The translations under genes and the position numbers were made by a program. Shown piece by piece: positions 39,710 to 48,695 of a DNA stretch of 64,000 bases. Location of the stretch: positions 1 to 64,000 of the IMG/VR virus record IMGVR_UViG_3300045996_002572. One strand, written 5' to 3'. Source of the DNA: a virus. Numbering within the stretch: the stretch's first letter is position 1; every line of letters begins with the position of its first letter. Below the pieces are notes generated by a model that saw nothing but the letters and a program-made list of their open reading frames with translations, had not been told where the DNA came from and made no database searches.

Positions 39710-41043
39710 GCCTCGGCTTCTTCCAGAACCAGACCGGCAACCCGGCGGCGGAGTTCCTGCGCCGCATGGCCGTACAGACAGACGCCGGCATTCCCGCGAC
39801 TTCGGGGTGGGTGGACTTCTACAGCAACGGCGGGCCCTTCGCCATCACGCCGACGGTGATCCCGCGAGGCATCATCGGTCGGAGCGGCGAGCGCCAAGCG
39901 CCGATGCTGGGCCCTATCGAGATCGGCAACACACCGATGGACATGGGCGATCTCAATGTGGGCAAGGAACAGCTCCTCGCGATCGCGGCCTACCACCGGA
40001 AGTACACGGCCACCACGCCGACTGCTGGCGTCTACCGCTACGTCATCTCGAGCGCCGGCGCCACGGACGCCGAGACGCTTCTCTCGATCCTCACTCACTC
40101 CGGGACCGGTAAGCCCTTCCGCTTGACCGACTGCATGCCAGCGGGCTACAGCCTCGCGGCCCAGCCGAGCCAGAACCTCCGCCTGATCGTCAACATGCTG
40201 GCGACTCGGGCCGACTTCTATGGGTTCGCCACTCAGACCGAGGGCACGGGATCCACGCTCCCGATCTTCCGAGGTCAGGTGGCGGCCTGGTCGGCCAGCG
40301 ACAAGGATGTCGTCATCCTCGTGGTGGACGATACGCCTCTGTCCGTCAAGTCGAAGATCGCGGCAGCTACCACCTTCGACGGTGCCGCGATCTCCGGCAC
40401 GGCGGGCGAGTGGATCCTCCTGAACGATGGAACCGCGGTCAGCATGCCGCTGGGCGGCTGGGCCGACCAGGGTTCGATCTACTGGCCGGCGAGCCCGACG
40501 CTCGCAGCTAACGACGAGTTTCTGATCCCGGCGACTATTCCTCTCTGGACGCCGTCCTTCGCGACGGTTCAGCCACTGCCGGTGATCAACACGCGCGTGC
40601 TCATCAACGGCTCCGTGGTCAACACCGAGGGCTGGACGATCACGGCCAACAAGCCCGGCGCCGTCGTTCTGCGTGGTACCAACAAGCAGGGGTACGCAGT
40701 CCTCGACCGCGGCGAGTCGCAGATCTCGGTGCAGATTCAGCGGCGCCTCGTGGACCTGGACCTGCAGAATGCCCTGCTCCACGGTACGCCGGTCCAGATG
40801 GTCCAGGAGTGCCGCGGCGGCCAGATCGGCTCGACCTCCTACTACTACCGGCAGGTGGCGCTCTTCCCGAAGCTCATCGCCGAGGGCGCTCTCTTCGACA
40901 CTCCGGCCGGCGGTCAGGACGACCAGGAGAACCTCACCCTGCAGGCCTACGAGTCGAGCACCAACCTCTCCTACGAGGGCAACAACTACACCAAGCCCGT
41001 CACCTGGCTGATCGACACCGACGTCGCCAGCATCGCTTCGTAA
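39706..41043 (+). CDS. Major tail protein (tail tube)
   Basis: 445 residues. Long beta-rich protein with repeated Gly/Thr segments and Ig-like middle part (NEGWTITANKPGAVVLRG). Ends VTWLIDTDVASIAS then TAA. Size, position and lack of a sheath-type motif suggest the tail-tube subunit of a long flexible tail. The tape-measure frame follows in the same phase after the stop. Confidence 0.65.
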   Translation: MSLGFFQNQTGNPAAEFLRRMAVQTDAGIPATSGWVDFYSNGGPFAITPTVIPRGIIGRSGERQAPMLGPIEIGNTPMDMGDLNVGKEQLLAIAAYHRKYTATTPTAGVYRYVISSAGATDAETLLSILTHSGTGKPFRLTDCMPAGYSLAAQPSQNLRLIVNMLATRADFYGFATQTEGTGSTLPIFRGQVAAWSASDKDVVILVVDDTPLSVKSKIAAATTFDGAAISGTAGEWILLNDGTAVSMPLGGWADQGSIYWPASPTLAANDEFLIPATIPLWTPSFATVQPLPVINTRVLINGSVVNTEGWTITANKPGAVVLRGTNKQGYAVLDRGESQISVQIQRRLVDLDLQNALLHGTPVQMVQECRGGQIGSTSYYYRQVALFPKLIAEGALFDTPAGGQDDQENLTLQAYESSTNLSYEGNNYTKPVTWLIDTDVASIAS

Positions 41044-41055
41044 GGGGGATCTGTC

Positions 41056-43923
41056 CTGGGGAACAACGACCTCGTCTTCACCCTAAGGGAAGACGACCAG
41101 GCGTCCGCCGGCATCGTTGCGGCGAATGAACGCATCCAAGACGCGGTCAAGGAGACGGCTGCGGTCTCGGATGCGGCAGCGGACGCTCAGGTCCAACGCC
41201 TACGGGAAGAGGATGAACAGCTTGAGATAATAGCAGCACAGTACGGCATCACCGCCGAAAAGGTAGAGGAACTCGGCCGGGCGGGCAAGGTCGCCGGCGA
41301 AACCCTGGGGCAGGGGCTCGAGTCAGCCACCAATGATGCGCGCCTGCTTGCCGATGAAGCGGAGCGCGCGCGGAGGGAACTGGAGAAACTGCCTGCTGGG
41401 CCTGCTGTTCGTCCCGCGACGCCGTTCGAAACCGCGATGGTGCGGCGCGGAGACAAGCCGCTACCGCCGGTCGCATCGCCCGGCATTGATCTGCTCCCTG
41501 CAGAGGAGCGCGCCCTTTCCGGAGCGGAGACGGCGATCAAGCGCCTCGGTCGCGCTAGTTCCCAGCGCGGATTTGAGACGAGCCTGACCCTCGCCGCGGT
41601 TGCCGCCCAAGAGCTTGAGAAGGCGATCGACAAGGCCCGGCGCGCGGGCGTCTCGGATATTTCAGCGCTCGAGACGCAGAGCGATCGGCTGCGCCAATCC
41701 ATCCAGGACGGGACGGCTCAAGCCGGCACGTTCCGGGCCGCTCAAAAAGACGTTTCGGACGAGCTGAAGCGCTCCACGACCGGCGCCGGCGAATTCCAGG
41801 GTCAGCTTGGCGGGATCGACCAAATCCTCGGGCAGATCAACCCCAAGCTTGGCAACATGGCAGGGAACGCCCTCGCCGTGGGCGGCGCGCTGGCGATCGT
41901 GCAGGGGGCGGGCCGCGAACTTGCGACCGGGGTATCCGACCTAGCCTTGAGCCTGGGCGCTACGCAGGAGTTTGCGAATAGCCTTGGCTCCAGGATTGAG
42001 ACTGCCTTTAGTATCAATCCGATCAAGGTCTTCTCTGCCTCCCTAAGAGAGGCCGACTCTGCGCAAGAGAAATTCTTCGGTAACCTCGCGGAGAAGTATG
42101 TCGAGATCACCGCGGCCGGCGACGAACTACTGAACCTTCAGCGACTGCTTGCCCGCGAGGGCTTCGAAGTAATTGGCAAGAGCGTAGAGCAGTTGCGGGG
42201 CGAGTACGAGCGCCTCCGCACGGAAGGCAAGCTTCAGGTCCAGGTTCAGCAGGATATCCACGCCGCCGGCCAAGCATTCGCAGACCAGGTGGAGGGCAAC
42301 ACCGAGCGGCTCAGGACTCGCAACAAAGAATTGGCCGATGGAATAGCGATCGCCGAGAAGGATGGCGAAGTCAGCTACCAGGCCGCGCGGCTCATCGTCA
42401 CGGCGCTGGATGAGCAGCTCGCCGCTCTGAGGCGGAACGGCGAGGAATCGGATCCCCTGCTCGAGCGAAAGCGCGCTCAGTATGTCGCGATCGCCGAAGC
42501 TGGCGAGGCGGCGGCCAAGGCGGCTCAGGAGCTGGCGGATCGCGAAAAGCGGATCGAGGAGTCCGCCGCGGGGCTCTCCGCTGCATGGGAGGGCAACGCC
42601 GCCAGGCTGGACGAACGTACGGAGGCGGTTCGACGCTCGGTCGCTCAGGTTGAGCAGGATGGTGTGGTCACAGCCGCGGCGGGCGCAGCGCTGCTAAAGG
42701 ATATTGATGCGCAGATCAAGGCTTACGAGCTCCTCGGTCAAGAAGCTCCAGCGGATTTGCGTAGACTGGCCGGTGAGTATCGGGGCATAGAAGCTGCGGC
42801 GCGGGCAGCCGATCTGGCAGCGCAAGGCTTGTCAGAGACGAGCCGGCAGAAGCTCGGGGTTCAAACGCCAGCGGCCATCCGCGAAAACATCACCGCCCTC
42901 AAGGAATACGAGGCCGAAGTCATCCGAGGCGGAGAACTGACAAAGGAGGCCGCCGAGAAGCTGGCACAGGATTACCGCCAGCGCCTGGTCGACATCTCTC
43001 TTCTCACCGCCGCAGAGCGTGAGGCTATGGGCGAAGAGGTAGCCTTCCTGCGCGAGCGGTCGAGCTATTACGCCAAATACGCCGAAGACCGCAAGTCGTT
43101 CGCTCGCGACGCCGCCGCCGAGGAGCGCAAGCTAGCTGCAGAGGTAGCCGAGGCCGAGAAGAAGGCGCTAGAGGAGCGCGCCGAGCAGCAACAGAAATAC
43201 GTGGAGTCGCTGGCGTCGGCGCTGGAGCAAATTCGTTCCGACATTGCCGCGGCCACGCCGCCCGGACCCGACACCTCGGCCCTGCAAAAGGAACTGGTCG
43301 AGCTCCAGAAAAAACGACGGGACTCCGCCGTGCTCACGCAGGAGGAGCTGACCCGGCTTGACGAACTGGAAACTCAGTACCGCGACACAGGGGCCGCAAC
43401 CAGGGATCTGACCAAGGAGATCGCCGGCCTTGGAGATGCCAACACGGAGGCGGTGGTTTCGTCGGAACGGGTCAGTACTGCCCTCAACGGCGTGGTCGAT
43501 ACCATCCGCAACGCGCCTGAGGCATTCCAAAAGCTGGACCAATCCTCGCGGGAGGCCCTCGGGAACATCGCCGATGGCCTGCAAGCGACAGCAGATTCCG
43601 GCCGGGCTACGCAGCAAGCGGTGGACGACGCCTTCAGCCAGATGGCGAACGTTCTTGAAGGCGCCGGGGTGGACGCTAGTTTTCTTAGGGCCGAGATCTC
43701 GAAGGCCGGGGGCAGCGCCGAGTCATTCAGCAAGCAGCTATCTAACATTTCCAACGGCCTAGACCCCATGACGAAGAAGCTGAAGAAGCTTTCTGACGAG
43801 GAGAAGGGCATCGCCAAAATTTCCGAGACCACGAAGGGATGGGCCACGAACATGCAGGTGGTCGCGCAGCAGAGCGCGCGCGCCCTCGGCATCATCACGC
43901 AGATTTCCAAGGTGCAACTGTAA
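41056..43923 (+). CDS. Tail tape-measure protein, apparent CTG start
   Basis: 955 residues. The frame has no ATG, GTG or TTG between the preceding TAA (41041-41043) and ATG 41437. AGGGGGA sits six bases before CTG 41056, and the codons from there read as a good helical N-terminus (NNDLVFTLREDDQASAGIVA), so CTG is preferred. The rest is almost all coiled coil with one hydrophobic segment (~270-300). Length predicts a tail of roughly 140 nm at 0.15 nm per residue. Confidence 0.8.
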   Translation: MGNNDLVFTLREDDQASAGIVAANERIQDAVKETAAVSDAAADAQVQRLREEDEQLEIIAAQYGITAEKVEELGRAGKVAGETLGQGLESATNDARLLADEAERARRELEKLPAGPAVRPATPFETAMVRRGDKPLPPVASPGIDLLPAEERALSGAETAIKRLGRASSQRGFETSLTLAAVAAQELEKAIDKARRAGVSDISALETQSDRLRQSIQDGTAQAGTFRAAQKDVSDELKRSTTGAGEFQGQLGGIDQILGQINPKLGNMAGNALAVGGALAIVQGAGRELATGVSDLALSLGATQEFANSLGSRIETAFSINPIKVFSASLREADSAQEKFFGNLAEKYVEITAAGDELLNLQRLLAREGFEVIGKSVEQLRGEYERLRTEGKLQVQVQQDIHAAGQAFADQVEGNTERLRTRNKELADGIAIAEKDGEVSYQAARLIVTALDEQLAALRRNGEESDPLLERKRAQYVAIAEAGEAAAKAAQELADREKRIEESAAGLSAAWEGNAARLDERTEAVRRSVAQVEQDGVVTAAAGAALLKDIDAQIKAYELLGQEAPADLRRLAGEYRGIEAAARAADLAAQGLSETSRQKLGVQTPAAIRENITALKEYEAEVIRGGELTKEAAEKLAQDYRQRLVDISLLTAAEREAMGEEVAFLRERSSYYAKYAEDRKSFARDAAAEERKLAAEVAEAEKKALEERAEQQQKYVESLASALEQIRSDIAAATPPGPDTSALQKELVELQKKRRDSAVLTQEELTRLDELETQYRDTGAATRDLTKEIAGLGDANTEAVVSSERVSTALNGVVDTIRNAPEAFQKLDQSSREALGNIADGLQATADSGRATQQAVDDAFSQMANVLEGAGVDASFLRAEISKAGGSAESFSKQLSNISNGLDPMTKKLKKLSDEEKGIAKISETTKGWATNMQVVAQQSARALGIITQISKVQL

Positions 43924-44190
43924 ATGGGGATCGTGGCGCAGTCGGCCAATTTGGCCTCCAAGATGGCCGCTTTCGCCGACGCGCTGCAGGCGAAGCTCAA
44001 CGCGCAGCAGGAGCAGGAGGAGCGGGAGGAGCGCAAGCGCCGCCGTCGCCACCAAGGCCCATTCCAGGGCATGCCGCCGTGGGCCTTCGGAGGGCACAAC
44101 CCTTTCTCGGGCGTGGACTACGGCGACCTCGACAAGGATCGCCCGACGGACGAAGACCTGCTCCGCGGTGGACTGGTGAGGCTCGATTGA
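43924..44190 (+). CDS. Hypothetical tail protein
   Basis: 88 residues. Helix with a Glu/Arg block (QEQEEREERKRRRRH), then a Gly/Phe-rich segment (FQGMPPWAFGGHNPFSG). Starts directly after the tape measure stop. May bridge the tape measure and tail tip. No family recognised. Confidence 0.55.
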   Translation: MGIVAQSANLASKMAAFADALQAKLNAQQEQEEREERKRRRRHQGPFQGMPPWAFGGHNPFSGVDYGDLDKDRPTDEDLLRGGLVRLD

Positions 44191-44191
44191 C

Positions 44192-44713
44192 ATGGGCCTA
44201 ATCGACCAACTGGAAGCGCTGAACCGCCTTGCCGAAGATGCTGTTGGGATCTCGGAGCGTCAGGCCGAGGTGGACGAGCGTCAGGTTGCCATCGCTGAAC
44301 GCGGCGTTGCGGTGCTCAGGGAGGCCGCAACGATCGCGCCGGTTGTTCCTGTCGCCGGCGGCACCGGTCCGCAGCCGTTCCGGTTCGCACGCCTCGACCC
44401 GATCTCGACCGGCGGCGGTGGCGAGGGCGGAGGCAACAGCCGCGTCGTCCCGGGAGGCCAGGCAGGGTCGGGCGGCGCCTCGCGCAGCACCGGAGGAGGC
44501 GGTGAAGGTGGCGGCAACTCGCGCATCCCGACCGGTCGTGCACAGCCGGACCCTGGCTCTCAGGCCATCGTGCGGGCGATCGGAGGGCTTCGGCAGGACG
44601 TCACCCGAACGAGCACCGGCGTGGAGCGGGCAGTCGGTCAACTCAACCGAGATCTTCAGCGCACAGTAGGACGCCTCGGCTCCGTGGACCTTCGCGGGGA
44701 GGGCCTCGATTGA
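44192..44713 (+). CDS. Hypothetical tail-tip protein with Gly-rich duplicated linker
   Basis: 173 residues. N-terminal coiled coil (EALNRLAEDAVGISERQAEV), a linker in which a segment GGGGEGGGNSR appears twice about 33 residues apart, and a C-terminal helix (LRQDVTRTSTGVERAVGQLN). Likely a flexible link between tail components. Confidence 0.55.
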   Translation: MGLIDQLEALNRLAEDAVGISERQAEVDERQVAIAERGVAVLREAATIAPVVPVAGGTGPQPFRFARLDPISTGGGGEGGGNSRVVPGGQAGSGGASRSTGGGGEGGGNSRIPTGRAQPDPGSQAIVRAIGGLRQDVTRTSTGVERAVGQLNRDLQRTVGRLGSVDLRGEGLD

Positions 44714-45366
44714 GCGGCATTGAGAGCTGGGTGACGCCGCATCTCCGAGGGGTTTACCTCGGTGGGGTGAAGCTTTACGTCTTAGAGGGCGGCTTCAGTC
44801 AGGCAAGGCCGCAGGCCGGTGGCGTCGTTCGAATGCACGGTGGCCCCGATGTAGTGCAGTACGAGTTCACCGGCGCCACGGGGCCACTCTACGTCCAGCG
44901 GCTGGAGTGGTCCGGCCTATCCTTCGACGTTTCGAGCGAGGAGGCCTACCGCGCTGTCGACCGAGCGACCCGCGCGGCCCAGACCACCTGGTTTCCTGAA
45001 CTGGCGATCGAGGATGAATGGTCCGCAACAGGGGGCCAGACGCTGTTCTCGCTCTCCCGCGTGGCGGCCTACGGGGCCGTGACCGGCGTCACGCTGGCGT
45101 CGCACCCGCCGTCTGCCACGCTCAACGGCACCGCCCTGACCCGCGTCACGGGCACGCCGGGCGCCGGAGAGTTCAAGGTGTCGGCGACTGCCGGCGCTCA
45201 GTGGGGGGCGATCACTACCCCCGCGCTAACCGCCGGAGACGTGCTGCGGGTGATCTATCACCCTCTCTTCGCCGTAACCGGCGAGATGGGCGTCGAGTAC
45301 CCGGTCTTCAACGGGTTGGCCGCGGACGCGTCAATGCGCGAGATCCGGGTCGGGAGGTTCGATTGA
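44710..45366 (+). CDS. Distal tail-like protein
   Basis: 218 residues. Beta-rich; GGVVRMHGGPDVVQYEFTG then SLSRVAAYGAVTGVTLAS. Position right after the tape measure block and before a long hub-like protein fits the distal tail protein ring. Homology not seen directly. Confidence 0.5.
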   Translation: MSGIESWVTPHLRGVYLGGVKLYVLEGGFSQARPQAGGVVRMHGGPDVVQYEFTGATGPLYVQRLEWSGLSFDVSSEEAYRAVDRATRAAQTTWFPELAIEDEWSATGGQTLFSLSRVAAYGAVTGVTLASHPPSATLNGTALTRVTGTPGAGEFKVSATAGAQWGAITTPALTAGDVLRVIYHPLFAVTGEMGVEYPVFNGLAADASMREIRVGRFD

Positions 45367-47528
45367 TCCTCCTCGGTCGCCTCCCCGTCGTCGCTCAGGT
45401 CGTCGCTGTCTCTGGCGTGGCCGTGCTCTCGGCCTCGATCCAGGTGGTTGCCGATCCGCCCTCGCCTCTCACCCTGGAAATCCAGGTCGAACCCGGGGCC
45501 GCAGCAGCCGCGCTCGCCCAAAAGCAGTGCGTCGGCTGGTCAGCCGCTCTCGACGGCGCCTCGGTCCCCGTGATCCAGGATAGCGTCACCGTAACGCCTG
45601 GAAGCCTCGACAACCGCCTGGGCACCTGGAGCCTGGGGTTGCCCAGTCCCTCGGCGTTCGGCGATCCAGTGAGCTACAGAGGCGCCGCGCCGCCGGGTCT
45701 GCGGTCCGTTGGAATCTCGGGGATCTACAAGACGGACGCCGGAATCTTCGAGGTGCCGCTGATCACCAACGGCATCGTGGAGACCGAGAGCCGCGAGCTC
45801 AACGACAACGGCGTGCTGACGGCAACCTACTCCGGCCGTTGCGCCATCGGCCGGTACGACCGCGCGATCGGCGACCTCAGGCTCCCTCCTGGCCACGGCC
45901 TCTCGCGGGCTGAGGAAGTGCGGCGGCTCTTCGTCTCGGCGGGCATCCCGAGCACGGCACTCCCTCACGGCGGAAGCTGCATGAAGCCTCTCCAGACGAG
46001 AGGGGAGGCGGCGATCGAGCTGGCCGAGCAGATCATGCGCGTCCCGGGCTACGTGCTCCGGATGGATCCCTTCGGCCGCATCGAGGCGCTGGTCGACGGC
46101 TACAACCCAGGGCGCCCGGTGGACATGCAGATGTACGTGGCGGCCGGGAGCTTCCGCAGTGGCCCCGCGAACGCCGACGCCGGCACCCGCATCACCCTGA
46201 CCGGCACGGGCCAGGTGACCCGCGATTCGTGCGCTCGCACGCAGAAGCCCGTCCACGAGCAGGAGACGCGCGCCACCGTTGCCCCGGTGATCCAAGGATT
46301 TGAGCAGCAGGGCGACGGCTCGCTGACGCCGGTCACCGGCATCACCAGCGAACCCTACGAGCAGACCGTCTCGCTGGTGGTGACCTCGGGCGAGGAGGAG
46401 TGCGGCGCCGCCATCCTCGACCGTACCGTGACGTGGGGGCTCTACAACCAAGGCGCGGCAAGGTACCAGCAGGACGGCGACGGCAACCGCACGCCGCAGC
46501 AGTTCGTGTTCCTGCCGACCGATGCGGTCGAGGCGGATGACTCGCTCGGCGTGCGGGACCGCTACGAGACCTTGCAGGTGATCGGGCACGAGGAGGTCCG
46601 GCACTACTACGACGCGGAAGGCTACCTCTCGCGGCGCGTCACCCGCCGGCAGGCTCCCCGCTTCACGCAGGCCGCGCTCCAGCTCCGGTCCAGCGTCCTG
46701 GTCGATTGGGACGCAGCCGGGTACGAGCCGGATCAGTACCTGCTAGGAAATGGTGCAGGCGTCCTGGAGCCCGAGGAGTGGATGCCGATCGCCGAGCAGA
46801 TCCCGGCGGGGATGGAGTCGGAGATAATCGAGGAGACCTTCCACCGCGACGGCGCCTTCCTCACCGGCACGACCTCGGCCCGCAGCACCTGGTGGCGCCC
46901 CTCGGGGCGGTTCTACCTCTACTCCGATGGGGAGTTCGGTGCGCCCGCCGCCACCTTCGGCGCCTACGAGACCGTCTACGTCAACTACCTCGCCGACGGC
47001 AAGGGCTCGCACTACTCGGTCACCTCCACTGTCACGGGCGAGGATAAGCCTCGCATCGAGATTGACCGCGGAACCCGGGGTTACCAGCCGCCGGCGCCGC
47101 GCAAGCCCGGGCTCGAGCCGGACCCCGCGCTCTTCGACAACGAAGCCCAGGCCTCCTCTGCCCGCCCAGCGCACCGTCAAGAGGTCCAGCCGATCGAGGC
47201 CACCTACGTCAATTGGGCGCGGGAGGCGGTGGCGGGCATCCACGAGCTGCCAACACGGGCCGAGCAGTTGGCCGAGAACGAGATCGAACTGGCGGCGATG
47301 GCGCAGCGGGAGATCCGCGAGGCTGGGGCAATCCCCGTCACCTGGGATCATCCGGTCGTGTTCCAGGCGCGGCCCGGCTGGCACGTCAAGCTCCAGGTGC
47401 CGGGCGTCAACCTGCTCGGCCACGGCTCCGGCGTGCCCTTCTCCGTCTATGTGCGCTCGGTGACGCACAAGAGCAGCAACGGCGGTCGGACGTGGATCTC
47501 GTCGTTCACGGGGCGGGTCTATGTCTAG
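45363..47528 (+). CDS. Tail hub / tail-tip protein
   Basis: 721 residues from TTG at 45363, overlapping the previous TGA. N-terminal beta domain (PLTLEIQVEPG), central hub-like region (AEQIMRVPGYVLRMDPFGRI), and a C-terminal beta-rich part ending RTWISSFTGRVYV. These resemble siphovirus tail-tip or central hub proteins that carry the fibres. No peptidase motif seen. Confidence 0.6.
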   Translation: MILLGRLPVVAQVVAVSGVAVLSASIQVVADPPSPLTLEIQVEPGAAAAALAQKQCVGWSAALDGASVPVIQDSVTVTPGSLDNRLGTWSLGLPSPSAFGDPVSYRGAAPPGLRSVGISGIYKTDAGIFEVPLITNGIVETESRELNDNGVLTATYSGRCAIGRYDRAIGDLRLPPGHGLSRAEEVRRLFVSAGIPSTALPHGGSCMKPLQTRGEAAIELAEQIMRVPGYVLRMDPFGRIEALVDGYNPGRPVDMQMYVAAGSFRSGPANADAGTRITLTGTGQVTRDSCARTQKPVHEQETRATVAPVIQGFEQQGDGSLTPVTGITSEPYEQTVSLVVTSGEEECGAAILDRTVTWGLYNQGAARYQQDGDGNRTPQQFVFLPTDAVEADDSLGVRDRYETLQVIGHEEVRHYYDAEGYLSRRVTRRQAPRFTQAALQLRSSVLVDWDAAGYEPDQYLLGNGAGVLEPEEWMPIAEQIPAGMESEIIEETFHRDGAFLTGTTSARSTWWRPSGRFYLYSDGEFGAPAATFGAYETVYVNYLADGKGSHYSVTSTVTGEDKPRIEIDRGTRGYQPPAPRKPGLEPDPALFDNEAQASSARPAHRQEVQPIEATYVNWAREAVAGIHELPTRAEQLAENEIELAAMAQREIREAGAIPVTWDHPVVFQARPGWHVKLQVPGVNLLGHGSGVPFSVYVRSVTHKSSNGGRTWISSFTGRVYV

Positions 47529-48693
47529 GCTCAAAGACCTGCTCAACCGCAACGCGCAGAAGACGCGCGACCTGATCGTCGCCCGTGCCGTCGAGCCGGT
47601 CGGGGCTGGTGGTCTGTACGTGATCGAGATCATCGGCACGGGGCAGCGGGTCACGGCGCAAGCCCCGCCGGGGGTCACATGGGAGCCGGGCGCTCAGGTG
47701 CTCGCGAGCCAGGATCTGGGATACGCCGCGCACCACGTGCTCTCGGCTCCGCCCTCGGGCCAAGGCGGCGAGACGGTCTACCCGACCATCAAATACCCGC
47801 CGGCCCCTGCTCCGGTCCTGACAAAGCGCTACCTCGCCCTGTGCTGGACGCCAGACGGCGAGACGGTGACGGCAGTGCTCTACCGCGACGGCACCCAGCA
47901 TTCCGACCTCGCCACCCGCGCATTCTCCTACTTCTCCCTGAGCCATCCCGAGGTGATCGGGACCGACCCGCCGTCCGTGCTCTTCGTCGAGACCGCCGAA
48001 GGTGAGCCCGTCGGCATACGGGCATGGGACACCGGTGCGGACGTGATCCACGAGTACGAGCCGGCTGGGGGCACCCTCTTCTCGGTCCCGCACTACGTAG
48101 GCGGGCACGTGTATTGGATGGAGTACCCGGAGCAAGTCGTGGCGCCGGCTGCAGCAGCGATCAACCTGATCCGCGCCCTGCCGAACCTTTCGTCGCCAAC
48201 CCTGGTCGGCACCTACTCGCTCGTGGCAACGGAGGAGATCGGGCCGACCGTCACCTTCACCAACGGAGCCGACACGGCCGCCAGCTCCTCGGCCATGACG
48301 GCCTTCCTGATTTGGGCGGCGGGAGGCGGCGGGGCTGGCGCGCCGGCGGTGCGCCTCCAGCTGGACGGCGGCAGCGGTGCGGAGGCGGCATCCAGCGCGC
48401 AAGCCTCCGGCCTCGCCGCCGAGGACCGCTCGGTGATGGCGATTTGGCACGAGGGATTCTCGTCTCTCGCAGTGCGCCTTGACGAAATCGCCGCCACCTA
48501 CTCCGTCATCTGGCCGACGGTTGTTGGCGACCCCTGGCAGAACGCGTCGATCGCGGGATCCGCCGTAGTGATCTACGGCAACGCCATCGCCGCTCGCGGT
48601 TCAGTCTTCCTTTCGACCGCTACCTCGACTTTCGAGGTCACGGCGCATCCGACCACCGCCACGGTGCCGGATTACTTCTTCGCCCTGGAGTAG
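47521..48693 (+). CDS. Tail-tip associated structural protein
   Basis: 390 residues. N-terminal barrel (IGTGQRVTAQAPPGVTWEPG) like an OB-type adaptor, a long beta-rich body, and a Gly/Ala-rich section (FLIWAAGGGGAGAPAVRL). Overlaps the hub gene by eight bases. Function not established. Confidence 0.5.
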   Translation: MSRLKDLLNRNAQKTRDLIVARAVEPVGAGGLYVIEIIGTGQRVTAQAPPGVTWEPGAQVLASQDLGYAAHHVLSAPPSGQGGETVYPTIKYPPAPAPVLTKRYLALCWTPDGETVTAVLYRDGTQHSDLATRAFSYFSLSHPEVIGTDPPSVLFVETAEGEPVGIRAWDTGADVIHEYEPAGGTLFSVPHYVGGHVYWMEYPEQVVAPAAAAINLIRALPNLSSPTLVGTYSLVATEEIGPTVTFTNGADTAASSSAMTAFLIWAAGGGGAGAPAVRLQLDGGSGAEAASSAQASGLAAEDRSVMAIWHEGFSSLAVRLDEIAATYSVIWPTVVGDPWQNASIAGSAVVIYGNAIAARGSVFLSTATSTFEVTAHPTTATVPDYFFALE

Positions 48694-48695
48694 AC

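Noticed and set aside
41437-43923. Tape measure starting at ATG 41437
   Set aside because: The frame is coding-like for 127 codons before it and has a well-spaced ribosome site at CTG 41056.
39706-44190. Tail-assembly chaperone pair with a programmed -1 frameshift
   Set aside because: No small gene pair with a slippery heptamer lies between the major tail and tape-measure genes; the tape measure follows directly.
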